Shown piece after piece: positions 42,017 to 50,564 of a stretch of DNA of 64,000 nt. The stretch comes from Streptomyces sp. NRRL S-340 (GTDB taxonomy: Bacteria > Actinomycetota > Actinomycetes > Streptomycetales > Streptomycetaceae): NCBI RefSeq assembly GCF_000720185.1, contig NZ_JOIY01000014.1, positions 124,001-188,000 on the forward strand. Direction: 5' to 3'. The translations under genes were made by a program, and so were the position numbers. The number at the start of each line of letters is the position of its first letter. Position 1 is the stretch's first letter. The notes under the pieces are model-generated. The model did no database searches. It had not been told where the DNA came from and worked only from the letters and a program-made list of their open reading frames with translations.

Positions 42017-43054
42017 TCAGCGTCCCGGGGAGTCCCGCGCGGGCCGGCGCAACGTGAGGACGTGGGCCGCGGTGAGGGCGACGGCGCGGTCCTCGTCGTG
42101 CGACAGCTCTGCCAGGGCGCGGGAGGACGTGGGTCCCGGGACCTCCGCGAGGGCATGGGCCAGGCCCAGCCGCGCGGACGGGGCGAGCGTGCCCCGGGCC
42201 AGGCGGTCGGCGAGGCCCGCGGCGATCCGTTCCGCCGGCGCCGGGCCGGACGCCGCCAGCGCGCTCAGCACGTCGGCCGCGTCGGCGTCGTTCGTCTCCC
42301 CGACGACCATGTCGATGAGCGCCGGCACCGCGTCGGCCACCCCGCGTGTCCCGAGCGCCAGGGCCGCACACCGGCGGACCGCGCCGCAGGGGTCGGTGAG
42401 GGCGCCCCGCAGCACGGCGGTCGCCTCGCCGCCCTCCATCTCGGCGACGGCCCGGACGGCACGTTCGCGTACCTCGGCCACGGGTGAGGCGAGGCCTTCC
42501 GCGAGCAGTGTCAGCGCCTCCCCGGCACCGCCCTCGCCCGCGCGGGCCAGAGCCCACCGCAGGGCTCCGGCGACGCTCGGGTCCGTCTCGCTCAGCGCCG
42601 CCTCGACCAGCGCTTCCACCGGCACCGGACCCCGCTCCACGCAGGACAGGGCCGCGCGCTGGCGCTGCGCGGCGTCCCACGACCCGAGGGCGCGCAGGAG
42701 GGCGACGGTCCGGAGCACGTCGTCCCAGCCGGCGGGCTCGGCGGCACCGATCCGGCTCAGCCGCGTGAGGAGTTCCGTCTCCTCCGCCAGGCGCTGCCGG
42801 CTCTGGCGGATGAGGTCGTCCACGAGCGCGGACGCCTGGAAACCGGGATCGTCCAGGGCGCGCCCGACGTCGCGCAGCGACAGCCCCAGCGAGCGCAGGC
42901 TCTCGATGTGGAAGATCCGCTCGATGTCCGCGCCGGAGTACTCCCGGTAGCCGCCCTCGGTGCGCACCGACGGCCGTACCAGGCCGAGCGAGTCGTAGTG
43001 CCGCAGCATGCGGGCGCTGACCCCGGAGCGCCGGGCCACTTCACCGATCAACAC
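42017..43054 (-). CDS. MerR-type regulator fused to HEAT repeats
   Basis: The product has 345 residues. The N-terminal MerR winged helix is complete: LIGEVARRSGVSARMLRHYD, SLGLVRPSVRTEGGYREYSG, then the dimerisation helix (LVDDLIRQSRQRLAEETELL). From residue about 120 to the end are HEAT-like repeats (AGALRWALARAGEGGAGEAL; VREPAVRAVAEMEGGEATAV-type units). MerR proteins with HEAT sensor parts are unusual; the repeats probably bind a protein or peptide rather than a metal. A HEAT-only protein is encoded just upstream on the same strand, and a MerR operator lies before that gene. I place the start at the GTG 43054, ten bases behind AGGAGG. Confidence 0.85.
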   Translation of the reverse strand: MLIGEVARRSGVSARMLRHYDSLGLVRPSVRTEGGYREYSGADIERIFHIESLRSLGLSLRDVGRALDDPGFQASALVDDLIRQSRQRLAEETELLTRLSRIGAAEPAGWDDVLRTVALLRALGSWDAAQRQRAALSCVERGPVPVEALVEAALSETDPSVAGALRWALARAGEGGAGEALTLLAEGLASPVAEVRERAVRAVAEMEGGEATAVLRGALTDPCGAVRRCAALALGTRGVADAVPALIDMVVGETNDADAADVLSALAASGPAPAERIAAGLADRLARGTLAPSARLGLAHALAEVPGPTSSRALAELSHDEDRAVALTAAHVLTLRRPARDSPGR

Positions 43055-43056
43055 CT

Positions 43057-43104
43057 GTGTCACTCCTCCTGGCCGGTCACGTGTGTCACTCCTCCTGGCC
43101 GGTC
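43057..43104. repeat. Tandem 26-bp duplication at the HEAT-MerR gene junction
   Basis: GTGTCACTCCTCCTGGCCGG occurs twice, 26 bp apart. Each copy carries the sequence that encodes the GQEE-stop end of the HEAT protein and an AGGAGGA ribosome binding site. One copy ends the HEAT gene; the other supplies the MerR ribosome site. Confidence 0.85.
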
Positions 43105-43757
43105 GGTCCGAGGGCGACGATGCGCCTCGCCTCCCCGATCGCGAACCCGTGCGCGGCGTCCGGGTCGCGCAACAGCGCTTCCGTGCCCTCCGCATGCTCC
43201 CGCACACGAGGGTCGGTGTCCCGCGCCGCCGTGCGCAGGACCGGCACGACGACCTCTTCCCCGAGTGCGATCAGCGCCCTGCTGAGACTCAGCCGCATCT
43301 CCCGGCCGCCGCGCCCCAGCTGGGTCGCCAGGACGTCCGCCAGCCCGGGCGCCTCGTCGTCGGGCACCAGGGCGACCGCCGCCCGCCAGGCGCACCGCGC
43401 CACCTCGTCGTCGCCGTCGGTCAGCAGCGTCCGCGTGATCGCCGGCCATGCCCGCCGGTCCCCGATCTTGGACAGGGTGTGCAGCGCCTGGCTGCGTGCC
43501 CGCGCCCGTCCGGAGCGGAGTTCACCGATGAGCCGGGGGAGCGTCAGGGAAGGCGCGTGGCGGGTCAGCGCCCACGTCAGCGTTTCCCGTACGTACGGTT
43601 CGGGCTCGGCCGCGCAGCGCTCGACGAGCCTGCCGACGTAACCCGGATCCGGGGCCGTACCGGCCGCCAGCGCCGCCCGCAGCCGTACCGACGCGGCGCC
43701 GTGCTCCAAGCCCCGCAGCACCCGCGTCATGCTCGTGTCCTCTTCCGTCCCGGTCAT
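43086..43757 (-). CDS. HEAT-repeat protein, partner of the MerR-HEAT regulator
   Basis: The product has 223 residues made almost entirely of HEAT/PBS-lyase-like helical repeats (VRETLTWALTRHAPSLTLPR; ARSQALHTLSKIGDRRAWPA; MRLSLSRALIALGEEVVVPV). No signal, membrane or catalytic motifs are present. It is likely a cytoplasmic scaffold or adaptor that interacts with the HEAT part of the neighbouring MerR protein. GGAGG stands eight bases before the ATG at 43757; a second ATG nine codons later is less well placed. The promoter carries a MerR-type operator, so the pair is probably autoregulated. Confidence 0.75.
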   Translation of the reverse strand: MTGTEEDTSMTRVLRGLEHGAASVRLRAALAAGTAPDPGYVGRLVERCAAEPEPYVRETLTWALTRHAPSLTLPRLIGELRSGRARARSQALHTLSKIGDRRAWPAITRTLLTDGDDEVARCAWRAAVALVPDDEAPGLADVLATQLGRGGREMRLSLSRALIALGEEVVVPVLRTAARDTDPRVREHAEGTEALLRDPDAAHGFAIGEARRIVALGPTGQEE

Positions 43758-43784
43758 CGCGACCACCTCCTGGGCCGCAGTCAA

Positions 43785-43807
43785 GACCTTGGCACTGTGT
43801 CAAGGTC
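43785..43807 (-). promoter_or_regulatory. MerR-type operator/promoter of the HEAT-MerR operon
   Basis: GACCTTGGCACTGTGTCAAGG continuing to 43807 is a 23-bp inverted repeat with one mismatch. On the minus strand it fills the spacer between TTGACC (-35, 43809-43804) and TTGACT (-10-like, 43784-43779). A 19-bp spacer filled by a dyad is the hallmark of MerR-activated promoters. Confidence 0.75.
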
Positions 43808-43892
43808 AAGCCCGGGGGGGGAGAAGGGGGCGGGGCCCAGGGGGTGGAGGGAGGGGGCCGGGGCCGCGTCAGGCCCCGCGGGTTGCCACGGC

Positions 43893-45458
43893 CTACGGCG
43901 CCAGTTCCTCAAGGCGCCGTCCGCTCGTCTCCTCGGCGGCCACCGCCGTGAGCGATCCGGCCAGGGCCACGGCGGCGAGGGTCACGAAGACGGTGCCGAG
44001 CGCGCCGTCCGCGTACACCGCGCCGACCACGACCGGACCGAGGATGACGCCGAGCCGGTTCGCGGCGCCGCCGACGCTGGAACCAAGGGCCCGCACACGG
44101 GTGGGGAACAGCTCCGGGGTGTACAGGTACAGGCAGATGTTGGCGCCGAAGAGGAAGACGCTCGCCAGCGAGGTCCAGACCAGGACGCCGGTCGCGGAGC
44201 CGCCGGCGAAGAGGCCGAGCAGCAGCAGGGCGACGGCGGAGGCGCCCAGGCAGGCCATGACGACGGGGCGGCGGCCGGCCCGGTCCACGGTCAGGGCGAC
44301 GGCGAGGCAGCCGATCAGGCCCGCGCAGGAGGTCACCGTCGAGTAGCCGAGGGCGGTGGACAGATCCAGGCCGAAACGGGTGCCGTAGATCGTGGGGAGC
44401 CAGGACGTGATGCCGTAGTTGACGAAGTAGCCGGTGAACCACAGGACGCCGACGACCAGGGTGCGGCGGCGGTAGCGGCCGCCGAGGAGTTCGCGCAGAC
44501 CGCCCGCGCGCCGGTTCTCCGGCGCGCGCTCGCTCTCATCCGTGGCCACGTGCGCGCCGGTGGCTCCGGTCCCGAGGGCGCTCGCGCCCCCCTGCACGCC
44601 GGTGCCCGCGCTCGTGCCTGGACCCGCGTCCTCCACGCCGGTGCCCGCGCCCCCGCCCCCGCCCCCGCTTCCGTTCCCGTCTGCGCTGCCGACCGGTGCC
44701 GGCCGCACCGGTCCGGGAAGCGGGCAGCCGGTGATCCGTTCGACCTTCCGCTCGATGGAGGCCATGGCGGCGAGCGCCTGTTCGTGGCGGCCGCGGTCGG
44801 CGAGCCAGCGCGGGGACTCGGGCACGTACCGGGTGATGACCAGGCACAGCACGCCGGGGACCGCGGCGAGGGCGAACATCCAGCGCCAGCCCAGCAGCGG
44901 CACCAGCCAGGCGGCGAGCAGCGCGCCCGCCGTCAGGCCGGCCGGGAAGACCAGCTCGTACAGCAGGACGAATCGGCCCCGCTGGTGGGTGCGGGTGATC
45001 TCGGCGATGAAGGTGGCCGCGACCGGTACCTCGCCGCCGATGGCCAGCCCCTGGACGAACCGTGCGGCCATGAACGGCGTCGGCGAGGTGCACAGGGTCA
45101 GCGCCAGGTTGCACAGGCTGGAGACGCCGATGCAGACCGCGATGACCTTCACCCGGCCCACCCGGTCGGCCAGGCGGCCGGACAGCAGCGCACCGGCGAG
45201 CATGCCCACCGAGCCCACGGTCATCAGGGCGGTGGTCTGCCCGGTGCCGAGGTGCCAGGCGGCGCGCAGCTGGGGCAGGGCGTAGGCGATGAGGAGCTGG
45301 TCGAAGGCCTCGAAGAACGTCACCGCGCCGATGACGAGGCGGACGGTGACGTGCCAGCGGCACAGGGGCAGGCGTTCGAAACGGGCGCCGATGGCCGCGG
45401 CGAGCGCGGCGGTGTCCGGTCGGCGGCCCGCGGCGGCGCGGGGGGCGTCGATCGTCAT
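43893..45458 (-). CDS. MFS transporter, aromatic-acid/sugar-symporter type, divergent from the catabolic operon
   Basis: The product has 521 residues. Twelve membrane helices are expected; MFS signatures are GRLADRVGRVKVIAVCIGVS (loop 2-3), PESPRWLADRGRHEQAL after helix 6 and LTVDRAGRRPVVMACLGASA (loop 8-9). The start FFEAFDQLLIAYALPQLRAA resembles aromatic acid importers (AAHS type). The central cytoplasmic loop holds an odd low-complexity insert of about 50 residues (GNGSGGGGGGAGTG...). The transporter faces the aldehyde dehydrogenase gene across 514 bp containing MarR-like half-sites, so it most likely imports the operon's substrate. GGAGG precedes the ATG at 45458. Confidence 0.85.
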   Translation of the reverse strand: MTIDAPRAAAGRRPDTAALAAAIGARFERLPLCRWHVTVRLVIGAVTFFEAFDQLLIAYALPQLRAAWHLGTGQTTALMTVGSVGMLAGALLSGRLADRVGRVKVIAVCIGVSSLCNLALTLCTSPTPFMAARFVQGLAIGGEVPVAATFIAEITRTHQRGRFVLLYELVFPAGLTAGALLAAWLVPLLGWRWMFALAAVPGVLCLVITRYVPESPRWLADRGRHEQALAAMASIERKVERITGCPLPGPVRPAPVGSADGNGSGGGGGGAGTGVEDAGPGTSAGTGVQGGASALGTGATGAHVATDESERAPENRRAGGLRELLGGRYRRRTLVVGVLWFTGYFVNYGITSWLPTIYGTRFGLDLSTALGYSTVTSCAGLIGCLAVALTVDRAGRRPVVMACLGASAVALLLLGLFAGGSATGVLVWTSLASVFLFGANICLYLYTPELFPTRVRALGSSVGGAANRLGVILGPVVVGAVYADGALGTVFVTLAAVALAGSLTAVAAEETSGRRLEELAP

Positions 45459-45972
45459 GCAGGTCCTCCGGCTCCCGCGCGCCGGACCGGGGGAAGAGCG
45501 GCGTGCGCACGGGAGGGTTCGGGCCGGGCGAGGCGGGGCCGGGCGGCGCCGCGTACGCGGGGCGGTACGGGACGGGAGGGGACGGCGGAGGTGACGGGGT
45601 GGCCGGGGTGCCGGCGGAACACGCCACCGACCCGACAGGACTGCCCGGTTGGACAAGGGCTGAATCTCTTAGTGCTTAGGTTCTACCGTCTGCGTGTCAG
45701 GGGGCGTCAAGGGGTCGTCGCCAAGCGGGGGAAAAACTTGTCGAGCGCGCCCTCTTGCGGGCGAGATATTTAAGCCCTTAGATTTCAATCACTTGGGCAT
45801 CGCAGCCACGGGCCGGTTCACCGGCCGGCTGCCGAGTTCACCGCACCGCCCCGCACCACCCCCGGCGCCCGCTCTGTCCTCACTCCGTACGAGCACCTGT
45901 CACCCGTGACATCACGCAACTTCCCGTACGTCCCCGTACGTTCCCGTACCACTCCTGTCCGGAGGTTTCGCC
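45459..45972. promoter_or_regulatory. Divergent control region of the catabolic operon, with MarR-like sites
   Basis: This 514-bp region has no gene. CTTAGTGCTTAG at 45668-45679 and TTAAGCCCTTAGA at 45770-45782 share half-sites with the perfect dyad TCTTAGCCCTAAGA in front of the MarR gene (56913-56926). They are the best candidates for operators controlling the transporter and the operon. The region around 45660-45800 is much more AT-rich than its surroundings. Confidence 0.6.
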
Positions 45973-47460
45973 ATGCCGCGCATCCCAGCCGACGAGATCC
46001 TCATCGCGGGCCGCTTCCGGCGCGGCGCGGGCGGCCCGGTCCAGACCGTGAACCCGGCCGACGGCACCCTGCTCGCCACCGTCCACGCCGCCTCGCCCGA
46101 CGACGTCGACGAGGCGGCCCGCGCCGCCGCCGACGCCATGACCGAGCCCGCCTGGCGCGACCTGCTGCCCCATCGACGCGCCCGTCTCCTGCACCGGATC
46201 GGCGGCCTGATCGAGGAACACGCCGCCGAACTGTCGGCCCTGCAGACCGCCGACACCGGCAAGACCCTCACCGAGACCCGGGCGCTCGCGCTCAGCGCCG
46301 CGGGCACCTTCCGCTACACCGCCGCCGCGCTGGAGACCGCCGAGGACTGCCTCACCCCCGCCCGCGGCCCCTACGTCACCATGAGCGTGCACGAGCCGAT
46401 CGGCGTGGTCGGCGCGATCAACCCGTGGAACTCCCCGATCGCCTCCGACGCGCAGAAGGCCGCCCCCGCGCTCGCCGGCGGCAACGCGGTCCTGCTCAAA
46501 CCCGCCGAATGGACACCCCTGGTCTCCCTCGCCTTCGGCCGCCTGGTCCACCAGGCCCTCACCGAGGCACGCCTGCCGACCGCCCTGCTGTCCGTCCTGC
46601 CGGGCAAGGGCGGCGTCGTCGGGGACGCCATCGTCACCCATCCTCTCGTGCGGCGGATCGGATTCACGGGCGGCACCGCCACCGGCCGGACCATCGCGCG
46701 CGCCGCCGCGGACAAACTCGTCCCGGCCTCGCTCGAACTCGGCGGCAAGTCACCGACGATCGTCCGGGAGGACGCCGACGTCGAACAGGCCCTCGCCGGC
46801 GTCATGTTCGGCGTCTTCTCCTCCAGCGGCCAGTCCTGCATCGCCGGTTCCCGGCTCTTCGTGCACCGCTCGATGTACGACTCCTTCGTCGGCGAACTCG
46901 TCGAGCGGGTCCGCAGACTGCGGGTCGGTCCGGGCACCGACCCCGCCACCCAGGTCGCCCCCCTCGTCCACCACCGCCACCGCGACGCGGTCGCCGCCCA
47001 CGTGGACCTGGCCCGCGCGGAGGGCGGACGCGTCCTGTGCGGCGGCACGGTTCCGGACGGCCCGCGGTACGCCGACGGCGCCTACTACCTGCCGACCGTC
47101 ATCGACCGCCTGCCCAACTCGGCCCGCGCCTGCCAGGAGGAGATCTTCGGCCCGGTCCTGCTCGCCCTCCCCTACGCGGACGAGGACGACCTGGTCGAGC
47201 AGGCCAACGACAGCGTGTACGGACTGGCCTGCGGCATCTGGACCCGCGACGCCCGCGCGGCCTGGCGGCTGGCCCGGCGCATCGAGGCGGGCACCGTCTG
47301 GATCAACACCTACAAGCAGTTCTCCGTCTCCACCCCGTTCGGCGGGACGAAGGACAGCGGCCTCGGCACGGAGAAGGGCCGCGACCTCATCCGCGCCTAC
47401 CAGCGGCAGAAGTCCCTGTACTGGGGCACCGACGCCACCCCCCTGCCCTGGGCCAACTGA
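45973..47460 (+). CDS. Aldehyde dehydrogenase, first gene of the catabolic operon
   Basis: The product has 495 residues. ALDH landmarks are complete: INPWNSPIASDAQKAAPALA, the general base Glu in SLELGGKSPTIV, the nucleophile Cys in SSGQSCIAGSRLF, and EEIFGPVLLALPY. It oxidises an aldehyde or semialdehyde with NAD(P)+ in the cytoplasm; the closest family style is that of hydroxymuconic-semialdehyde and betaine-aldehyde dehydrogenases. GGAGG lies eight bases before the ATG at 45973. It heads a run of 12 same-strand genes with short gaps or overlaps, together with an extradiol-type dioxygenase, which suggests that it acts on a ring-cleavage semialdehyde. Confidence 0.9.
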   Translation: MPRIPADEILIAGRFRRGAGGPVQTVNPADGTLLATVHAASPDDVDEAARAAADAMTEPAWRDLLPHRRARLLHRIGGLIEEHAAELSALQTADTGKTLTETRALALSAAGTFRYTAAALETAEDCLTPARGPYVTMSVHEPIGVVGAINPWNSPIASDAQKAAPALAGGNAVLLKPAEWTPLVSLAFGRLVHQALTEARLPTALLSVLPGKGGVVGDAIVTHPLVRRIGFTGGTATGRTIARAAADKLVPASLELGGKSPTIVREDADVEQALAGVMFGVFSSSGQSCIAGSRLFVHRSMYDSFVGELVERVRRLRVGPGTDPATQVAPLVHHRHRDAVAAHVDLARAEGGRVLCGGTVPDGPRYADGAYYLPTVIDRLPNSARACQEEIFGPVLLALPYADEDDLVEQANDSVYGLACGIWTRDARAAWRLARRIEAGTVWINTYKQFSVSTPFGGTKDSGLGTEKGRDLIRAYQRQKSLYWGTDATPLPWAN

Positions 47461-47483
47461 CGCACACCCCGGAGATCCCCACC

Positions 47484-48431
47484 ATGACACACCCTCCTCG
47501 TCCGCCGATCGCCCGGCTGCGCGCGCTGCGCTCGGTCGAACTGCTCACCCCCGACTTCACCGCGGCCACCGACTTCTACGAAGAGGCGTGGGGACTGGAG
47601 GTCGTCGAGGCCGGGCACAGCGCGAGCTGGCTGCGCGGCACCGGCCCGGAGCACCACGCCCTCCAGCTCACCCGTGCCGACCGGACCGGCCTCGGCCGAC
47701 TCGCCTTCGCGGTCGCCGCCCCCGCCGAGATCGACGAGGCGGCGCGCAGGCTGGAGGCACGCGGCATCACCCCGGTCACCGGTCCCGGACCGCTCGACCA
47801 GGTGGGCGGCGGTTACGGGCTGCGGTTCCACGACCTCGACGGCCGGCTGATCGAACTGACCGCCGACACCTGGGCGGTGGCCCCGCGCGGACGCGACACC
47901 GCCGTGCCCGTGGGCGTCACCCACGCCGTGCTCAACACCCCCGACATCGACGCCTCGGTCGCCTTCTACCAGGACGTCCTCGGCATGCGCGTCTCGGACT
48001 GGTCCGAGCACCAGATGGCGTTCCTGCGCTGCAACGCCGACCACCACTGCGTCGCCTTCAACCAGGCCCCGTGGGTGTCGCTCAACCACGTCGCCTACGA
48101 GATGGGCTCGGTCGACCACTTCATGCGCGGCCTCGGCCGTCTCCGCCACCACGGCATCACCCCCGAGTGGGGGCCGGGACGCCACGGACCCGGCAACAAC
48201 ACCTTCTCCTACTTCACCGACCCGGCCGGCCTGGTCTGCGAATACACCTCGGAGGTCGCCCAGGTCGTCGAGGACGCCTGGATCTGCAGGGTGTGGCGCC
48301 GCACCCCCGAACTGTCCGACCTGTGGGGCACCGCCGGGCCGCCCTCCCGGCTGATCCGCGCCCACATGGCGGGCACCCCCGACGGCAGCCCCGTCGCACC
48401 GCCCCTCGACGCCGAAGGAGTCCCCGCATGA
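47484..48431 (+). CDS. VOC-family extradiol dioxygenase-like protein
   Basis: The product has 315 residues with two glyoxalase/VOC modules. The N-terminal one is RLRALRSVELLTPDFTAATD. The C-terminal one carries the metal ligands in the expected order: His in PVGVTHAVLNTPDIDASVAF, His in WVSLNHVAYEM, Glu in AGLVCEYTSEV. This matches type I extradiol dioxygenases (2,3-dihydroxybiphenyl 1,2-dioxygenase/catechol 2,3-dioxygenase), Fe(II) enzymes that open catechol rings. The stop overlaps the ATG of the next gene by four bases (ATGA), so the two are translationally coupled. The catecholic substrate is unknown. Confidence 0.85.
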   Translation: MTHPPRPPIARLRALRSVELLTPDFTAATDFYEEAWGLEVVEAGHSASWLRGTGPEHHALQLTRADRTGLGRLAFAVAAPAEIDEAARRLEARGITPVTGPGPLDQVGGGYGLRFHDLDGRLIELTADTWAVAPRGRDTAVPVGVTHAVLNTPDIDASVAFYQDVLGMRVSDWSEHQMAFLRCNADHHCVAFNQAPWVSLNHVAYEMGSVDHFMRGLGRLRHHGITPEWGPGRHGPGNNTFSYFTDPAGLVCEYTSEVAQVVEDAWICRVWRRTPELSDLWGTAGPPSRLIRAHMAGTPDGSPVAPPLDAEGVPA

Positions 48432-49231
48432 GCACCCCGCTCCCGCGCCGCGTCGGCCTCATCGGCTGGGGCGCCATCGGCCGCGTCGTCGGCGGCGCGC
48501 TCGCCGCGGGCCGCGTCCCCGGCGCCGAGCTGGTGTGCGTGACCGACAACCGGCCCCTCGGCGACTCCGCGCCCGTCCCCCAGTACACCGTCGAACAGGC
48601 CCTGGACCACTGCGACCTGGTCGTCGAGGCCGCCGGGCAGGGCGTCGTGCGCGAGTGGGGCGAGGCCGTCCTCGCCTCCGGCACGGACCTGCTCGTCGCC
48701 TCCACCGGAGCACTCAGCGACGACGACCTCGCCAAGCGGCTGCTGCACACCGGGCCCGGCCGCGTGTACTTCACCGGCGGCGCGGTCGGCGGGCTCGACC
48801 TGCTTCAGGCCGTACGCGCCATGGGACCCCTCGACGAGGTCCGCCTCACCACCACGAAACTGCCCGCCACTCTGGAACAGCCTTGGATGGACGCAGAGTT
48901 GCTGACCCGCATGCGGTCGGCCACCGGCCCGGTGGAGGTCATGGCGGGCACCGCGCGGGACGTCCCGGTGAAGTTCCCCAAGTCGGCCAACGTCGCGGCG
49001 TCCGTCGCGCTCGCCGCCGGCGACCCGGACGCCGTCCGTGTCAGCGTCGTCGCCGACCCGGCCGCCCGGCACACCTCCCACGTGATCGAGGCGATCGGCG
49101 CGCACGGTACCTACCGCTTCGAGGTGCGGCACCTGCCCGACTCCGCCAACCCGGCCACCAGCCAGGTCGTCCCGTACGCCGTACTGCGCTCGCTCGCCGC
49201 GCTCGCCGGACGCACGGGACAGATCCTGTGA
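48428..49231 (+). CDS. Aspartate dehydrogenase-like NAD(P)-dependent enzyme
   Basis: The product has 267 residues. The Rossmann start RRVGLIGWGAIGRVVGGALA and the DUF108 C-terminal part (VPVKFPKSANVAASVALAAG, then TSHVIEAIGAHGTYRFEVRH) identify the L-aspartate dehydrogenase/NadX family. Known members reversibly oxidise aspartate to iminoaspartate, for NAD synthesis or for amine handling. In this operon a role in removing an amino group from an amino-substituted substrate, or in recycling, is more likely than NAD synthesis, because no nad genes are nearby. It is coupled on both sides: ATGA with the dioxygenase and GTGA with the hydrolase. Confidence 0.85.
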   Translation: MSTPLPRRVGLIGWGAIGRVVGGALAAGRVPGAELVCVTDNRPLGDSAPVPQYTVEQALDHCDLVVEAAGQGVVREWGEAVLASGTDLLVASTGALSDDDLAKRLLHTGPGRVYFTGGAVGGLDLLQAVRAMGPLDEVRLTTTKLPATLEQPWMDAELLTRMRSATGPVEVMAGTARDVPVKFPKSANVAASVALAAGDPDAVRVSVVADPAARHTSHVIEAIGAHGTYRFEVRHLPDSANPATSQVVPYAVLRSLAALAGRTGQIL

Positions 49232-50037
49232 CCGCCCACGACATCACCGGCCTGCACCTGGAAGAGGCCGGCGACAGCGGGCCGCTGCTGCTGTGCCTGC
49301 ACGGCATCGGCTCCTCCTCGGCGGCCTTCGCCGCCCAGCTCGCAGCCCTGAGCGGCACGTACCGGGTCGTCGCCTGGGACGCCCCCGGATACGCCGGATC
49401 GGCCGATCCCGAAGGCCCCTTGACCATGGACGACTACGCGGACACCGCCGCCGGGGTGATCCGCGCACGCGGCGGCCGTGCCCACGTCCTCGGTGTCTCC
49501 TGGGGCGGGGTGATCGCCCTGCGGCTCGCCGTGCGCCACCCCGGCCTCGTCGAGTCCCTCATGGTCTGCGACTCCACCCCCGGCTCGGGCACCGACCCCG
49601 AGAAGGCGGCCGGCATGCGGGCCCGCGCCGCCGAACTCGCCCGGCTCGGCCCCCACGCGTTCGCCGCCGCCCGCGCCCCGCGCCTGGTCTCCGCCGACGC
49701 ACCCGCGGACCTCGTCGAACGCGTCACCGCCACCATGGCCGCCTCGGTCCGCCTGCCCGGCTACGGGTACGCCGCCGAGGCCATGGCCGCCACCGACCTG
49801 CGCGGCGAACTGCACCGCGTCACCGCGCCCGCCCTCGTCCTGTGCGGCGACAAGGACCGTGTCACCGGTCCCGACAGCTCACAGATCCTGGCCGGCGGTC
49901 TGCACAGGACCGCGTACGTGATCGTCAAGGACGCCGGTCACCTGGCCAACCAGGAGCAGCCCGAGCGTGTCAACGCCTGGCTCGCCTCCCATCTGCACAT
50001 CGCCACCGACCACCGCACACCCCACGAGAAGGGCTGA
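49228..50037 (+). CDS. Alpha/beta hydrolase, meta-cleavage-product hydrolase-like
   Basis: The product has 269 residues. The motifs are LLLCLHGIGSSSAAFAAQLA (oxyanion HG), RVVAWDAPGYAGSADPEGPL, nucleophile Ser in VLGVSWGGVIALRLA, Asp in LVLCGDKDRVTGP and His in KDAGHLANQEQPE. The arrangement matches C-C or ester hydrolases of the BphD/MhpC group. In the operon it could hydrolyse the ring-fission product or a lactone/ester intermediate. The GTG start overlaps the previous stop (GTGA). Confidence 0.85.
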   Translation: MTAHDITGLHLEEAGDSGPLLLCLHGIGSSSAAFAAQLAALSGTYRVVAWDAPGYAGSADPEGPLTMDDYADTAAGVIRARGGRAHVLGVSWGGVIALRLAVRHPGLVESLMVCDSTPGSGTDPEKAAGMRARAAELARLGPHAFAAARAPRLVSADAPADLVERVTATMAASVRLPGYGYAAEAMAATDLRGELHRVTAPALVLCGDKDRVTGPDSSQILAGGLHRTAYVIVKDAGHLANQEQPERVNAWLASHLHIATDHRTPHEKG

Positions 50038-50042
50038 CCACC

Positions 50043-50564
50043 ATGCCTGTCACCACCACCGAGTACGACAACGGCGGCGACCTCGCCCGGTACACCGACT
50101 CCCTGATCGCCACCAAGGACTCCCGCGAGCCCGACTGGAAGACCCTGTCCTTCCAGGAGAAGGCCGGCCCGCAGTACCGGCGCGCGCAGATCCGTTACGT
50201 CGGCTCCGGCGCCACCGGCAACCACGAGAGCGACAACCGGATCATCCCCTCCGGCGGCTTCACCTTCTCCAACATGCTGCTGCCGCCCGGCGCCGAGGGC
50301 CCCGCCCACACCCACCACGACGTCGAGGAGGCCTTCTTCGTCCTGGAGGGCCGGGTCCGCGTCGGCATCCACCGCGGCCCCGGCGAGGCCGAGTACCGCA
50401 CCCTCGGCTACCGCGACATGATCGTGGTGCCGGCCGGCGTCACCCGCTCGCTCAAGAACGAGGGCGACACCGACGCGCTGTTCTGCGTGATCATCGGCAC
50501 GCGGAAGCCGCAGGTGCCGACGTACCCGGAGTACTCGCCGCTGCACGGCGTCACCCGTGACTGA
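50043..50564 (+). CDS. Cupin-domain protein
   Basis: The product has 173 residues with a single cupin barrel. Motif 1 reads EGPAHTHHDVEEAFFVLEGR (His, His, Glu as metal ligands) and motif 2 YRDMIVVPAGVTRSLKNEGD, where the usual late His is absent. Cupins in such operons act as isomerases, small dioxygenases or ligand sensors. It overlaps the start of the following SDR gene by eight bases. The specific reaction is unknown. Confidence 0.8.
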   Translation: MPVTTTEYDNGGDLARYTDSLIATKDSREPDWKTLSFQEKAGPQYRRAQIRYVGSGATGNHESDNRIIPSGGFTFSNMLLPPGAEGPAHTHHDVEEAFFVLEGRVRVGIHRGPGEAEYRTLGYRDMIVVPAGVTRSLKNEGDTDALFCVIIGTRKPQVPTYPEYSPLHGVTRD

